DNA of 64,000 nt from Hevea brasiliensis (taxonomy: Eukaryota; Streptophyta; Magnoliopsida; Malpighiales; Euphorbiaceae): NCBI RefSeq assembly GCF_030052815.1, contig NC_079493.1, forward strand, positions 58,075,191 through 58,139,190, written 5' to 3'. Position numbers and translations under genes: made by a program. Shown one piece after another: positions 33,289-45,080 of the stretch (position 1 is the stretch's first letter; the number at the start of each line of letters is the position of its first letter). A model generated the notes under the pieces. It saw only the letters and a program-made list of their open reading frames with translations. It was not told where the DNA came from and did not search any database.

Positions 33289-36200
33289 GACCATTCATCA
33301 ATTAACACCTAATAATTCAATAGACTCAGAAATTCCTCTGGTTAATTTTGAAATCCCCATAACTGCCATTACTTCAAGTGATTCTGAGGTAGAGCTCACA
33401 GAAGAAAGGGATGAAAGGGATGAACCTTCCCTAGTTCCTTGTGGAGACGAAATGCACACCATAAACTTAGGCACGGAAGAAGTGAAAAGAGAACTTAAGG
33501 TTGTGGAGAGTGAGGAATTGGGAGATATGATCAGTTTGCTCAAAGAATTCCTGGACGTGTTTTCCTGGAGCTATGACGATATGGTTGGTTTGGACCCCCA
33601 GATAGTGACGCACAAAATTCCCCTAATTCTGGGGACAATCCCGGTGAAGCAAAAGCTAAGAAGAATGAATCCGGACACGCTGCTCAAAGTTAGGGATGAG
33701 GCCAAGAAACAGTATGATGCTGGGTTCCTGGAAGTAGTCAAATATCCTCAATGGATAGCTAACGTTGTCCCGGTAATGAAGAAGGACGGGAGAGTTAGGG
33801 TGTGCATTGACTACAGGGATCTTAATAAGGCGAGCTTAGAAGATGATTTCCCCCTCCCTCACATTGATGTATTAGTAGACAATGCTGCGGGATTGGGCCA
33901 GTGTTCATGTATCGATGGGGCATCGGGATACAATCAAATCCCAATGGACGAGGAAGACAAGGAGAAAACTACTTTTATCACCCAGTGGGGGGTATTTTGC
34001 TATCGAGTCATGCCTTTCGAGTTAAAGAATGCTGGAGCCACCTACCAACACGCCATGGTCACATTATTCCATGATATGATGCATAAAGAAGATGAGGTAT
34101 ATGTGGATGATATGATCATCAAATCTAGGGGAGAAGAGAGTCATGTGCAGGTGATGAGGAAAGTATTCGAGAGACTCAGGAAATATCAGCTGAAACTGAA
34201 CCCTGCCAAATGCATATTCGGAGCTAGATCTAGGAAATTGTTGGGATTCATAGTGAGCGAGAAGGGAATAGAAGTTGATCCGGACAAAGTCCGAGCCATT
34301 CAAGTGATGCCATCCCCAAAAACAGAAAGGGAGGTGCGCAATTTCTTGGGAAAATTGAACTACATATCAAGGTTTATTTCCAATCTCACCGCTAAGGCTG
34401 AGCCTATTTTTAGACTACTCCGAAAGAATAACACCACTCAATGGGATTCAGTTTGCCAAGAGGCTTTCGAGAAAATCAAGCATTACCTGTCAAACCCGCC
34501 AGTGTTGGTTCCGCCAGTGGCCGGAAGGCCTCTGATTCTGTATATGGCAGTCCAACAAAGCTCAATGGGATGTGTTTTGGGGCAACATGATGATACCAGC
34601 CGGAAGGAAAGAGCTATTTATTACCTGAGCAAAAAGTTCAATGATTGTGAGTCAAGGTATTCTTTCCTAGAGAAAACTTGTTGCGCACTAGCTTGGACAG
34701 CGAATCGCCTCAAGCACTACATGTTGAATCACAAGGCATGGCTCATTTCCAGAATGGATCCTATCAAGTATGTATTCGAAAGCCCATTCGTGCCGGGAAG
34801 GATAGCCAAATGGCAGGTCATACTATCTCAATATGACATTGTCTATATGACCCGGAAAGCGGTGAAAGGTAGTATAATCGCTGATCTCCTAGCAGAAAAC
34901 CCTATCCAGGATTATGAAGCTCTGGATTTTGAGTTCCCAGATAAGCATATTAACGAAGTAGACTGTGGAGAAGAAGAGCTAGCTGATGTATGGGAAATGT
35001 ATTTCGACGGAGCTGTCAATTTGTCCGGTAATGGAATCGGAGCTGTATTGATATCTCCGGATGGGAGACACTTTCCGATAGCTATCAAGTTAAGATTTGA
35101 CTGCACCAACAACATCGCATAATATGAAGCTTGTGTAATGGGTCTACAAGCTGCTATTGAAATGAAGGTCAGAAAGTTGGAGGTGTATGGAGACTCAGCT
35201 CTGATCATTTATCAAGTCAAGGGAGAATGGCAAACTAAGGATCTGAAGCTAATCCCATATCAGAAGTACTTACTGGAGCTGATTAAGAAATTCGAAGAAA
35301 TCTCTTTCACTCACCTTAGTTGAGACAAAAATCAATTTGCAGATGCCTTAGCCACCCTGGCTGTTATGGCTCAAATGGAAGAAGGGCAAACGACTCAAGT
35401 ATTGAAGATTAAAGCAAGAAGTGAGCCGGCTTACTGCTTCATGATTGAAGAAGAACCTGATGGTAAACCTTGGTACCATGACATCTTGCTCTACATCAGA
35501 ACCAGAGAATTGCCTCCGGGGGCGAGCAAAAACGAAAAGAGGATGATTCGGAGATTAACATTGGGATACTTCCCCAGTGGAGAAACCTTATACAAAAGGA
35601 GCTCTAATGGCGAATTGCTGAGATGTGTGGATGCAAAAGAGGCAAAGAGAATCCTTTTCGAGACTCATGAGGGAAACTGTGCAACCCATGCCAATGGACA
35701 CATGATGGCTAAACAAATCATAAGACGAGGATATTTTTGGACTACCATGGAAAAGGATTGCGTCAAGTATTTCCGAAAGTGCCATAAGTGTCAAATATAC
35801 GCGGATTCGATAAATGTTCTGCCTCACCAATTGTTCAACCTCGTTTCACCATGGCCTTTCACAATGTGGGGCATCGATGTGATTTGTCCCATCAACCCTA
35901 AGGCATCCAATGGGCACAGGTTTATCCTAGTAGCAATCGACTATTTTTCTAAATGGGTCGAAGCAACATCATATGCTCATATTACACATAACACATTTCT
36001 CAAATTCCTCAGAAATAATATCATCTGCCGGCATGGCCTCCCCAATGAAATCGTCACTGACAATGCTAAGAACTTGAATGGCCCAAAGATCCAGAAGTTA
36101 TGTGATCAATACAAGATTTGACATCTCAATTCCTCCCCATACCGTCCCCAGATGAATGGAGCGGTGGAAGCCGCAAACAAAAATCTCAAAAGAATAATTC

Positions 36201-36829
36201 GAAAAATGACGATCACTTACAGGGATTGGCATGATATGCTCCCTTACGCTCTTCATGCATACCGGACCTTCGTAAGAGCATCAACTGGGGCAACTCTGTA
36301 CTCACTAGTCTACGGGATGGAAGCTGTATTGCCTATCGAAGTTGAAATTCCTTCCCTAAGGATTCTGAAGGAATCAGGGATTGATGAGTCGAAATGGATC
36401 CAGTCAAGATTGGATCAATTAAACTTGCTTAATGAGAAAAGGCTAACAGCAGCATGTCATAGGCAGTTGTACCAGAAAAGAATGGCCAGGACATTTGACA
36501 AAAGTGTTCGCCCTCGTGAATTTCAACCCGGGGACCTAGTTCTGAAGAAAGTTCTTCCGAATCAAAATGATCCCCAGGGTAAATGGTCACCAACCTACGA
36601 GGGACCCTATGTGGTTAAAAGGGCATTTTCTGGTGGGGCCCTGATCTTAACCCACATGGACGGCGAAGAATTTCCAAGACCTGTGAATACTGACGACATC
36701 AAGAGATATTATGCCTACAGAAAAAAAAAAGGGGTAGGGGTGAAAACCCGAAAGGGCACTCCTAGCAAAATGTGTGAAAGAAGGCGAAAGCCCTCGAAGG
36801 GCGCTTTCTATAAAATGAGTAAAGGATGA
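33289..36829 (+). pseudogene. Ogre RT - RNase H - archaeal-type RNase H - integrase, three nonsense codons
   Basis: One frame covers the whole region, broken only by TAA at 35120, TGA at 35321 and TGA at 36119. The RT has RVCIDYRDLNKAS, the catalytic YVDDM (about 34100) and LLGFIVSEKGIEVDPDKV. The Ty3-type RNase H has PLILYMAVQQSSMGCVLGQ. A second RNase H follows (WEMYFDGAVNLSGNGIGAVL, then KLEVYGDSALIIYQVKGEW), the archaeal-type domain that marks the Tat clade. The integrase has an HHCC zinc finger (ETHEGNCATHANGH, CHKCQIY) and D, D, E catalytic segments (WGIDVICPI, IVTDNAKNL, MNGAVEAANK). It ends with DLVLKKVLPN and GPYVVKRAFSGGALIL. It copies RNA to DNA and inserts it in nuclear DNA. The C-terminus runs into the hairpin repeats. 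Confidence 0.92.
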
Positions 36830-37272
36830 AAACCCGAAAGGGCGTTCTGAAAGAGCAAGCCAGAAAAAAAAAAAAATGTAGGGGTGAAAACCCGAAAGGG
36901 AATCCCAAGAACCAAAAGGAGAGAAATAAGGAGCGGGGCATGAAACCGAGAAGGGAAATAAACCGTCATGGCATGAGGCTTCAGAGTACTTGAAATAATG
37001 GCAGTTAAGGGACTTCAAAGCTAACTACAAGAAACATGTGAGATCTATCCTTGTACCCTTTTCCTTTAAAACTGTATCTTGGTTTCTTAAAGCCTTAAGA
37101 AAGTCATTCTTCTTCTCCAATCTATCTTCTTCCCGTTTCAATTCCTCTTTTTGCTTCATCTTTATACTCACACTATTTTCTTTGCGCTATTAATCATTTA
37201 AAATTTTTTCATAAGGTTAGGATTTGAAAATTGATAACCTCACGTACTTTACTATGAGATTTACAGCAACTC

Positions 37273-37309
<37 letters not shown>

Positions 37310-37377
37310 TAGAGGTGAAAACCTGGAAGGGTGCTTCTAGTCAAATGGACGAAAGGAAAGTGAAAACCCGCAAGGGC
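36738..37377 (+). repeat. Ogre 3' UTR double-hairpin motif, about seven copies
   Basis: The clearest copies read GGGT-GAAA-ACCC-GAAA-GGG (36738-36756 and 36882-36900), GGC-GAAA-GCCC-TCGA-AGGGC (36783-36802) and AGGT-GAAA-ACCT-GGAA-GGGT (37313-37332). ACCC-GAAA-GGG (36832-36842) and ACCC-GCAA-GGG (37366-37376) keep the second hairpin, and a weak copy lies near 36940. Each can form one of two hairpins that share the middle strand, with four-base loops mostly of GNRA type. The motif starts inside the last integrase codons. An RNA role is inferred. Confidence 0.7.
37275..37305 (+). repeat. poly(A) tract, 31 A
   Basis: An uninterrupted run of 31 adenines in the Ogre 3' UTR between two groups of the hairpin motif. 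Shorter A runs at 36721-36730 and about 36864-36876 precede other copies of the motif. Confidence 0.95.
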
Positions 37378-37540
37378 GCTTTTCGCAAAATAAGAAGAAA
37401 GTCAAGGGGCATCTGAAGAAATGAGGTCGTAGGCCAAGTCTTGTAACTCATCCTCCATTAATCATCGGCTTTCGGGATCCTGTTAAGTACACTTCATCGG
37501 GGAAGAACTTCTTGTGTCGAGATTAGACTTGCTTTGTAAG

Positions 37541-39780
37541 TTGATTTTAATTTTCCAGCATTTTTAAATTTCCTGTTATCAACCTCTGGTTCCTTGATCT
37601 AAGTTGATTTTAATTTTCCAGCATTTTAAATTTCCTGTCAATCAACCTCTGGTTCCTTGATCTAAGTTGATTTTAATTTTCCAGCATTTTAAATTTCCTG
37701 TTATCAATCTCTGGTTCCTTGATCTAAGTTGATTTTAATTTTCCAGCATTTTAAATTTCCTGCAATCAACCTTTGGTTCCTTGATCTAAGTTGATTTTAA
37801 TTTTCCAGCATTTTAAATTTCCTGTCCATCAACCTCTGGTTCCTTGATCTAAGTTGATTTTAATTTCCTGCATTTAAATTTCCCGTCATCAACCTCTGGT
37901 TCCTTGATCTAAGTTGATTTTAATTTCCTGTATTTAGATTTTCTGTTATCAACCTCTGGTTCCTTGATCTAAGTTGATTTTAATTTTTCAGCATTTTAAA
38001 TTTCCCGTCATCAACCTCTGGTTCCTTGATCTAAGTTGATTTTAATTTCCTGCATTTAAATTTCCCGTCATCAACCTCTGGTTCCTTTATCTAAGTTGAT
38101 TTTAATTTCCTGCATTTAGATTTCCTGTTATCAACCTCTGGTTCCTTGATCTAAGTTGATTTTAATTTTCCAGCATTTTAAATTTCCTGTCCATCAACCT
38201 CTGGTTCCTTGATCTAAGTTGATTTTAATTTCCTGCATTTAAATTTCCTGTTATCAACCTCTGGTTCCTTGATCTAAGTTGATTTTAATTTTCCAGCATT
38301 TTAAATTTCCTGCAATCAACCTCTGGTTCCTTGATCTAAGTTGATTTTAATTTTCTAGCATTTTAAATTTCCTGTCCATCAACCTCTGGTTCCTTGATCT
38401 AAGTTGATTTTTAATTTCCTGCATTTAAATTTCCCGTCATCAACTTCTGGTTCCTTAATCTAAGTTGATTTTAATTTTCCTGCATTTTAAATTTCCCGTC
38501 ATCAACCTCTGGTTCCTTGATCTAAGTTGATTTTAATTTCCTGCATTTAAATTTCCCGTCATCAACCTCTGGTTCCTTGATCTAAGTTGATTTTAATTTC
38601 CTACATTTAGATTTCCTGTTATCAACCTTTGGTTCCTTGATCTATATTGATTTTAATTTTTCAGCATTTTAAATTTCCTGTCCATCAACCGCTGGTTCCT
38701 TGATCTAAGTTGATTTTAATTTTCTGCATTTAAATTTCCTGTTATCAACCTCTGGTTCCTTGATCTAAGTTGATTTTAATTTTCCAGCATTTTAAATTTC
38801 CTGCAATCAACCTCTGGTTCCTTGATCTAAGTTGATTTTAATTTTCCAATATTTTAAATTTCCTGTCCATCAACCTCTGGTTCCTTGATCTAAGTTGATT
38901 TTAATTTCCTGCATTTAAATTTCCGGTCATCAACCTCTGGTTCCTTGATCTAAGTTGATTTTAATTTCCTGCATTTAGATTTCCTGTTATCAACCTCTGG
39001 TTCCTTGATCTAAGTTGATTTTAATTTTCCAGCATTTTAAATTTCCTGTCCATCAACCTCTGGCTCCTTGATCTAAGTTGATTTTAATTTCCTGCATTTA
39101 AATTTCCTGTTATCAACCTCTGATTCCTTGATCTAAGTTGATTTTAATTTTCCAGCATTTTAAATTTCCTGCAATCAACCTCTGGTTCCTTGATCTAAGT
39201 TGATTTTAATTTTCCAGCATTTTAAATTTCCTGTCCATCAACCTCTGGTTCCTTGATCTAAGTTGATTTTAATTTCTTGCATTTAAATTTCCCGTCATCA
39301 ACCTCTGGTTCCTTGATCTATGTTGATTTTAATTTCCTGCATTTAAATTTCCCGTCATCAACCTCTGGTTCCTTGATCTAAGTTGATTTTAATTTCCTGC
39401 ATTTACATTTCCTGTTATCAACCTCTGGTTCCTTGATCTAAGTTGATTTTAATTTTCCAGCATTTTAGTTTTCCAGCATTTTAAATTTCCCGTCATCAAC
39501 CTCTGGTTCCTTTATCTAAGTTGATTTTAATTTCCTGCATTTAAATTTCCCGTCATCAACCTCTGGTTCCTTGATCTAAGTTGATTTTAATTTTCCAGCA
39601 TTTTAAATTTCTTGTCAATCAACCTCTGGTTCCTTAATCTAAGTTGATTTTAATTTTCCAGCATTTTAAATTTCCTGTCAATCAACCTCTGGTTCCTTGA
39701 TCTAAGTTGATTTTAACTTTCAGCATTCTAAATTTCTTGTTAATCGACCTCTGGTTCCTTGATCCAAGTTGATTTCAAAT
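37541..39780 (+). repeat. Ogre 3' UTR minisatellite, about 36 units of 57-63 bp
   Basis: Units start 'aagttgattttaatttt' and end 'caacctctggttccttgatc'. Long units have 'ccagcattttaaatttcctg', short ones 'cctgcatttaaatttcccg'. Variants recur in a fixed order, giving a higher-order period of 6-8 units. Hypervariable tandem repeats in Tat/Ogre 3' UTRs are known and can seed genomic satellites. Confidence 0.95.
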
Positions 39781-39930
39781 CTTTAGCATTTTAACTCCTC
39801 TTACCAATCTCTAGGTCACTAACTTAAGTAGGCTTTAGCTTCCTAACCTTGAACTCCTAACCGCCCAAAATATGGGTCCGAATCTTTACATAATTCCTAC
39901 ACAGAAAAATTTTTCCCTTTAATAGAAATT
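39781..39930 (+). other. Ogre 3' UTR end
   Basis: About 150 bp between the minisatellite and the polypurine tract. It contains one or two strongly diverged repeat units and nothing else I can support. Confidence 0.5.
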
Positions 39931-39947
39931 ATGTAAAGAGGGGCAGT
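39931..39947 (+). promoter_or_regulatory. Ogre polypurine tract
   Basis: ATGTAAAGAGGGGCAGT directly precedes the TGTCGATACC start of the 3' LTR. Confidence 0.8.
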
Positions 39948-40514
39948 TGTCGATACCATATTTTGGCCGATCCCCAAAATCAATAAATTTCGAAACTAAT
40001 CCCCAGCACTAAGTCTCCCTTTGCCAGCCAATCACATTTCCGATCTCTCTTTACCAAACAATCACATTTTCGACCTCTCCTCAAAAGGAATCAAACCAAT
40101 ATCAAGTCCCCATGTCACTTAAAGCCTTGCCGATCTCTCAAACCAATTGTCAAATATCCTGAATGGTCAATTACATTCCTAATCTCTCTCGTCAGGCGAA
40201 ACTGAACCAGCACTAGATCTTCATTTTAAAAGTTTAGGAATAATCAAGTTAAGGTTCCAATCCAGTTTAATGGCGATCCCGATCTTAAGTACTCAAGCCA
40301 AATTTCGAATTTTAAATTAAGTCCTGTTTAGCGTTGGTTCCCTGCCGATCTCATGCTTATGGTGTTTTCCGACCTCATACACTTAGATTAATGATCAACT
40401 TTAGTTGTTTTAATATGCTCAGATAATTAAGTGCTTAAGTAATTTAGAGATTTTCCGATCACATCCACTCACTGAACAAAAGTAAGTTTCATTTCATATT
40501 AAAGTTTGTACAAG

Positions 40515-42353
40515 TCATTCGGCTGGAGGATCACCCCCAACCTGATCTACATTTTGCTCATCTCCTCTCTCACCCTCAGCCTCCTTCTCGTTATCCTCAC
40601 CCTCGTCCTGGGGAGCCAGATCTACCATCCAAGAGAAGTCCTCTTCAGGGTACCGATTTTTGAGCTCAGCTAGGAGATCCCTGTGAGCATTCACATAAGC
40701 GCCGGCCTCCCTTGTCACCGCCTCTTCCTCTTTCGCTTTGAGCTCCTCAGTGAGCTGAGCAACTTCACCAGCCCGGAGCGCTTGAAGCTCTTCAATAACA
40801 CGATCTCGCTCGGCTAGAACACGAGCTTGCTCGGCCAGCTTGTCCTCATAAAACTTCATTCGCCCCTCAATTTCAGATATGTAGTTCTGAGCGGATGAGA
40901 GTTGGGATCGGAGGGAAGCCACTTCATGACCCATCTTCTCGACCTCCTTACCCAGGCGGTGAGCCTTCTTCCGGACGATGTGCTGATTCACCAAGCACTC
41001 CACGTTCAGGCTCATGGATCGGGTCAGGATATCATCAAGGTTGTCCGGAGACAGCCTGTCCCGATCCTCTCGATGGCAAATAGAAGCACCTTGGACTTTA
41101 GCCAAACTCGGATTCTCCCGAACAGTTCGGTTCTTCTCTAAGGAATGGATCAGCACTTGAGCACCGCGGGAGAGGGTCCGTGTGGTAGGTTGAGAAGGAC
41201 CCCCTTCCGCACCTGAAGCAACTAAAGGAGCTGGAGGCGGCTCTTCTTAGTGAGGAGGAGATCGAATCACTTCTACCTCGGGGATCGGCTGCCCTGAAGG
41301 TTGAGATGAGCCCCCTTGTATTTCCCCGGGCTCATAGCTGGGCGTCTGGAGCAGCTCGGATCGCTTCATCTCCCGCACTTTTTGGGAGACCTCTCTCTTT
41401 CGCTTCCAGCTCTCCTTGGAGGCTTCGCCGCTTGCCATACCTGCACAAAGAAGAGGTCAGTGAGATTGCTAAGGTCCAAAGATTTGAGATATAAGAAAAT
41501 ACCGATGCCGAGGTCAGAGAGCTGAAGCCCGCTATCTTCGCCCGTGATCAACTCCATTGTCCAGTGATGCAGTTCGACAGTCACAGCATCTAGACAAGAA
41601 AACTTCTCTCTGTCCGCCTGATCCTTTAGCTCCATCGCCATCAGGCCTTCTTCTCTATTTAAGGTGATGCACTTGAATACTGGGGCCACAATACGGGAAG
41701 CCCTCAAAGCTGTTCGAAATTTTGCTCCTCAGGATAAAGAAGCGGTTCTTCCAATTCTTCAGGGAGGAAGGCAGGTCGGTAAAAAGTCCACAATGAGGTT
41801 TCGCCTGGAAGAACCAATACTTGTCGTCCTTTTGACGAGTTAATCTATGTAGTTCGGTGAATACCTTAGCTGTGGGTCAGAGTCCCTTAGCTCGGCATAG
41901 GCCTCGGAAGGCTACTAAGATCCGCCATGAGTTCGGGTGAACTTGAGCGATGTACACTTGGTGATATTTTAAAACTTCCTTGAAGAAGTCATCCAAAGGG
42001 AACCATAGACCGGCTTTTAATTGCTCTTCGTATACTATAATCATGTCGTTCCCTTCGAAGAAGTGATCAGCTCGAATATCTCCGTGACACCGGATGAGTT
42101 TGAATGAATCAGGATGAATGTTGTATTCTTGGATGAACGATTGTAGGTCGGTTTCTTGAAGAACTGATGGTAGCTCGTCCATGGGAAGATTTTCCCTCCC
42201 TAAAGAGGGTACAGGCCTTGATGGTGCTGCTTGCCCTCAAGCTGGAATAGGGACCCTAGAAGGTTCAGGTCGCACGCTTGGTCCGACCACCTCCACTTCA
42301 TCAGATGACCACGAGATCTGAACGGAAGGGGGGCTTGCCGCTCTCTGACCCTC
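40515..42353 (-). pseudogene. Antisense two-exon gene in the Ogre 3' LTR, start and promoter deleted
   Basis: Second copy of the antisense gene. Exon 1 (42353-41503) carries the Transposase_28-like domain, with MDELPSVLQETDLQSF, FPLDDFFKEVLKYHQV and VHPNSWRILVAF, and a stop at 41877 (AKGL followed by TGA). The intron is at 41441-41502. Exon 2 begins MASGEASKESWKRKREVSQK, has one TAG at 41247, and then runs open for 213 codons from 41156 to 40515: a coiled coil (SLRSQLSSAQNYISEIEGRM) and the acidic tail EGERGDEQNVDQVGGDPPAE. The start codon and the TATA box of the 5' copy are missing because of the 479-bp deletion. Where the 5' copy has stops (12772, 8020, 7550) this copy has codons, and the reverse holds at 41877 and 41247. 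Confidence 0.7.
41441..41502 (-). other. predicted 62-nt intron of the antisense LTR gene (3' LTR copy)
   Basis: Same GTATTTTC donor and TTTGTGCAG acceptor and same length as at 8337-8398; splicing keeps the frame. Confidence 0.65.
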
Positions 42354-43612
42354 AGATTACATTAAAGGTCTAATTACATCATTTGGGCGATCTTTAGAGA
42401 TCGGATTACATTAAAGGTCTGATTACATCATAAGGGCGATCTTTAGAGATCGGTGGAACATCCTATCTAAAAGGCCTATGTCAAAGCCTAGTCTCGTGGC
42501 TGAGTCAAAAGATGTGTTTGACCAGGAGACCGGCTGGGGGGACTATGACTCTCATGGGAATGAGAGAGGTCGTCATCAAAGTTACCGCTCGAAACTGAGC
42601 CACTATCGGAACACCCAGAGTGGAGAGGAGCCAGATGAATGCCAAAGAGCAGTCACCAGTGTTGAGGGGAATATTAGCAGTCTTCTCGCCCAAAATCAGT
42701 TCGCCGATTATATCGGGCGAACGATTCGAGATCGGCACGATCGAGGTCCTCGATCCAGATCGGTTAATTAGTCCAGTTCTCTCACTGTCATCAGATAAGG
42801 TCATCATGATTTTTCGATCACCGGGATCGTAAATTTTCAGGCAAGGAATAAAGAGGGCAACTGGAAAAAGATAAAAAGTGGTCATCTTGTCCAGGATTGT
42901 TACCAGAGCAGCTAGAATAGGAAAAATGAGGAGAATAAGGGAGAAAGTCAAATGAGGTAGGGCTTCCCAGTTGAAGGTATATATAGGAAAATTTGAGCAT
43001 TTATTGCAAGCAGAAAACGAAGCAGACGCCTCGAGAATTGAGGGAAATAAATGCTTTGACTGGACCGAACCCGATAAAAGGAAGACCAGTGTGGTAAAGA
43101 TCGGTGGAAGGGAGACCGGCATGAAAGATCGGAAAAGAGCGTGTTAGGAAGATCGGAAAAGAAAGGAGGTCGGATAGCAAAAAGAATAAGGCAGCTCCTG
43201 CTGATTATCGTCATAATCAAGGCTGAGGTAGTTAAAGCGTCGGAAACGAAATCTCCACCGCACGCCCCAGAATCGCCCGCATTACTGACATGTGCCAGAG
43301 TACGTCAGGACAGCGCCGTACATCCTAATCTCCACCGTTGATCTTACTTGTAAGGACGAGCTCGGAGCCCTCGGATCGAAGAAGAAAACGACAAGATCAG
43401 CGCCTTTCACTCCTAGCCCTTAGATCGCTCTTGACAAGAAATTTTGGGCCGTTAGATTAGAAGAGAGAAAAGGACAAATACTCCGAAAGGGATCTCAGTC
43501 GTCCGTTCTGATTCTCTTTAATTCCCGAGCCCTTAGATCACGTCCTTCAAAATCTTAACCCTCCATCTCCCTCAAAATAGATCCTGACCCTCCATGGGGA
43601 GCACCCAATTCC

Positions 43613-43620
43613 TATAAATA
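43613..43620 (+). promoter_or_regulatory. Sense TATA box of the Ogre 3' LTR
   Basis: TATAAATA in the same context as 14547-14554. From this LTR it would read outward into the Tekay pol remnant. Confidence 0.55.
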
Positions 43621-44604
43621 CCCGCATGAAAAACTGTTCAAAGGAGGACAAATAGTGAATATAGCGGAAGGACTCTGAAACTTTATTTAGCTTTTACTCT
43701 GCTATTTTTGAAGCTTTCATAAGAAAAACTTTTGAAACCGGTTTTCTGAAGTCTTTTCTTGCAAAGGATTTCTGAACACTGAAACTCTCCATTTTCAGTT
43801 CGTTCATTATCCTGTGACACTCTCACTTTCTGTCTTTGTTATCTTTATTCCCACTTCCGTTGTCTAAGCTCAACTTCATTCATACTTGGTTATAATATTG
43901 ATCAGACTGCATTTTAACAAGGTATTCTTCATTTCAAGGCGAACCTTACTCTTCAGGTTACCAGCCCGCGGCCCCCATTACATTCTGTGATCCCATAGTT
44001 AGTTCAATAGATCCGACTCCCCACAGGTGAGTGCTCATATTGCTTTTTTATTAAGTACTCGTTCTTATTTTGCGTATTTCCTTTATTCTTTATATATATA
44101 TAATTTTCTCCAAGTTTATATTGCGCTAAAGAACACGAAGAAGGTCATTCTCGAGTTTACTTCCGTGTTGACCAGTCCATTCTTTTTGTTAATCTTTGTT
44201 ATTCCTGAACGTAAGTCTTCTAGTCCCGAGTAGCATATAAGTGGTCGAATAAAATGTAGGTAACTGTATCTTAAGGGTCTCTTTAAAATAATGAAAGGTC
44301 TGAACAATAAGTTGGGAAAAAAGTAAGGCCGAATCACTAGAATAATGCAAAAGACAATTGAGTAAGACGTCACAGGGCAGAGTAAAACCGAACCTTAAGA
44401 TAGATAAATGGGATAGATCAGGTATCAAAAGGTACTGGTAAGGCGACCACATAGGAAGGTCGGAAAATTCGGTTTGGTATCTCCTGACTATTTACAAGGT
44501 ACCAATGAGTTAAAAGAAGCCTTATTCCGAGCCCTGGCATCTTTAAATGCCATAACCCTTAGTTCTAGGATTTCATAACGGGTAGCTGTAATCAAATTTC
44601 GAGA

Positions 44605-45080
44605 GATCGGAAAAGTCCTTATCCGGTTCTCAACATAAAATTCTAATAAATATTTAAAAAGGAGATCGGAGGAGAGTTCTTATCCGATTCTCACTTAAAA
44701 TTTTAATAAATATTTAAAAAGGAGATCAGAGGAGAGTTCTTATCCGATTCTCACTTAAAATTTTAATAAATATTTAAAAAGGAGATCGGAGGAGAGTTCT
44801 TATCCGATTCTCAATCTAAAATTTTAAACAAATATTTAAAAGGAGATCGGAGGAGAGTTCTTATCCGATTCTCAATCTAAGATTTTAACAAATATTTAAA
44901 AGGAGATCGGAGGAGAGTTCTTATCCGATTCTCAATCTAAGATTTTAACAAATATTTAAAAGGAGATCAGAGGAGAGTTCTTATCCGGTTCTCACTTAAA
45001 ATTTTAACAAATATTTTAAAGAGATCAGAGGAGAGTTCTTATCCGATTTCCAAATTAAATTTTAATAAATACGTAAGATG
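44605..45080 (+). repeat. ~60-bp tandem repeat in the Ogre 3' LTR, 8 units
   Basis: Same array as 15540-15954 with one additional 'atctaagattttaacaaata' unit. Confidence 0.85.

Noticed and set aside
36647..37018. Minus-strand ORF over the Ogre integrase end and hairpin repeats
   Set aside because: Shadow of the integrase frame and the CCCGAAAGGG repeats.
37541..39780. CRISPR-like array
   Set aside because: Units are contiguous with no unique spacers, and the context is a plant retrotransposon 3' UTR; this is a minisatellite.
42505..43122. 205-codon minus-strand ORF in the Ogre 3' LTR (partly present at 13643-14056)
   Set aside because: Only about 137 codons stay open in the 5' LTR, composition is like translated non-coding DNA, and it is separate from the antisense gene. 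It could be an additional antisense product, but I see no domain or promoter.
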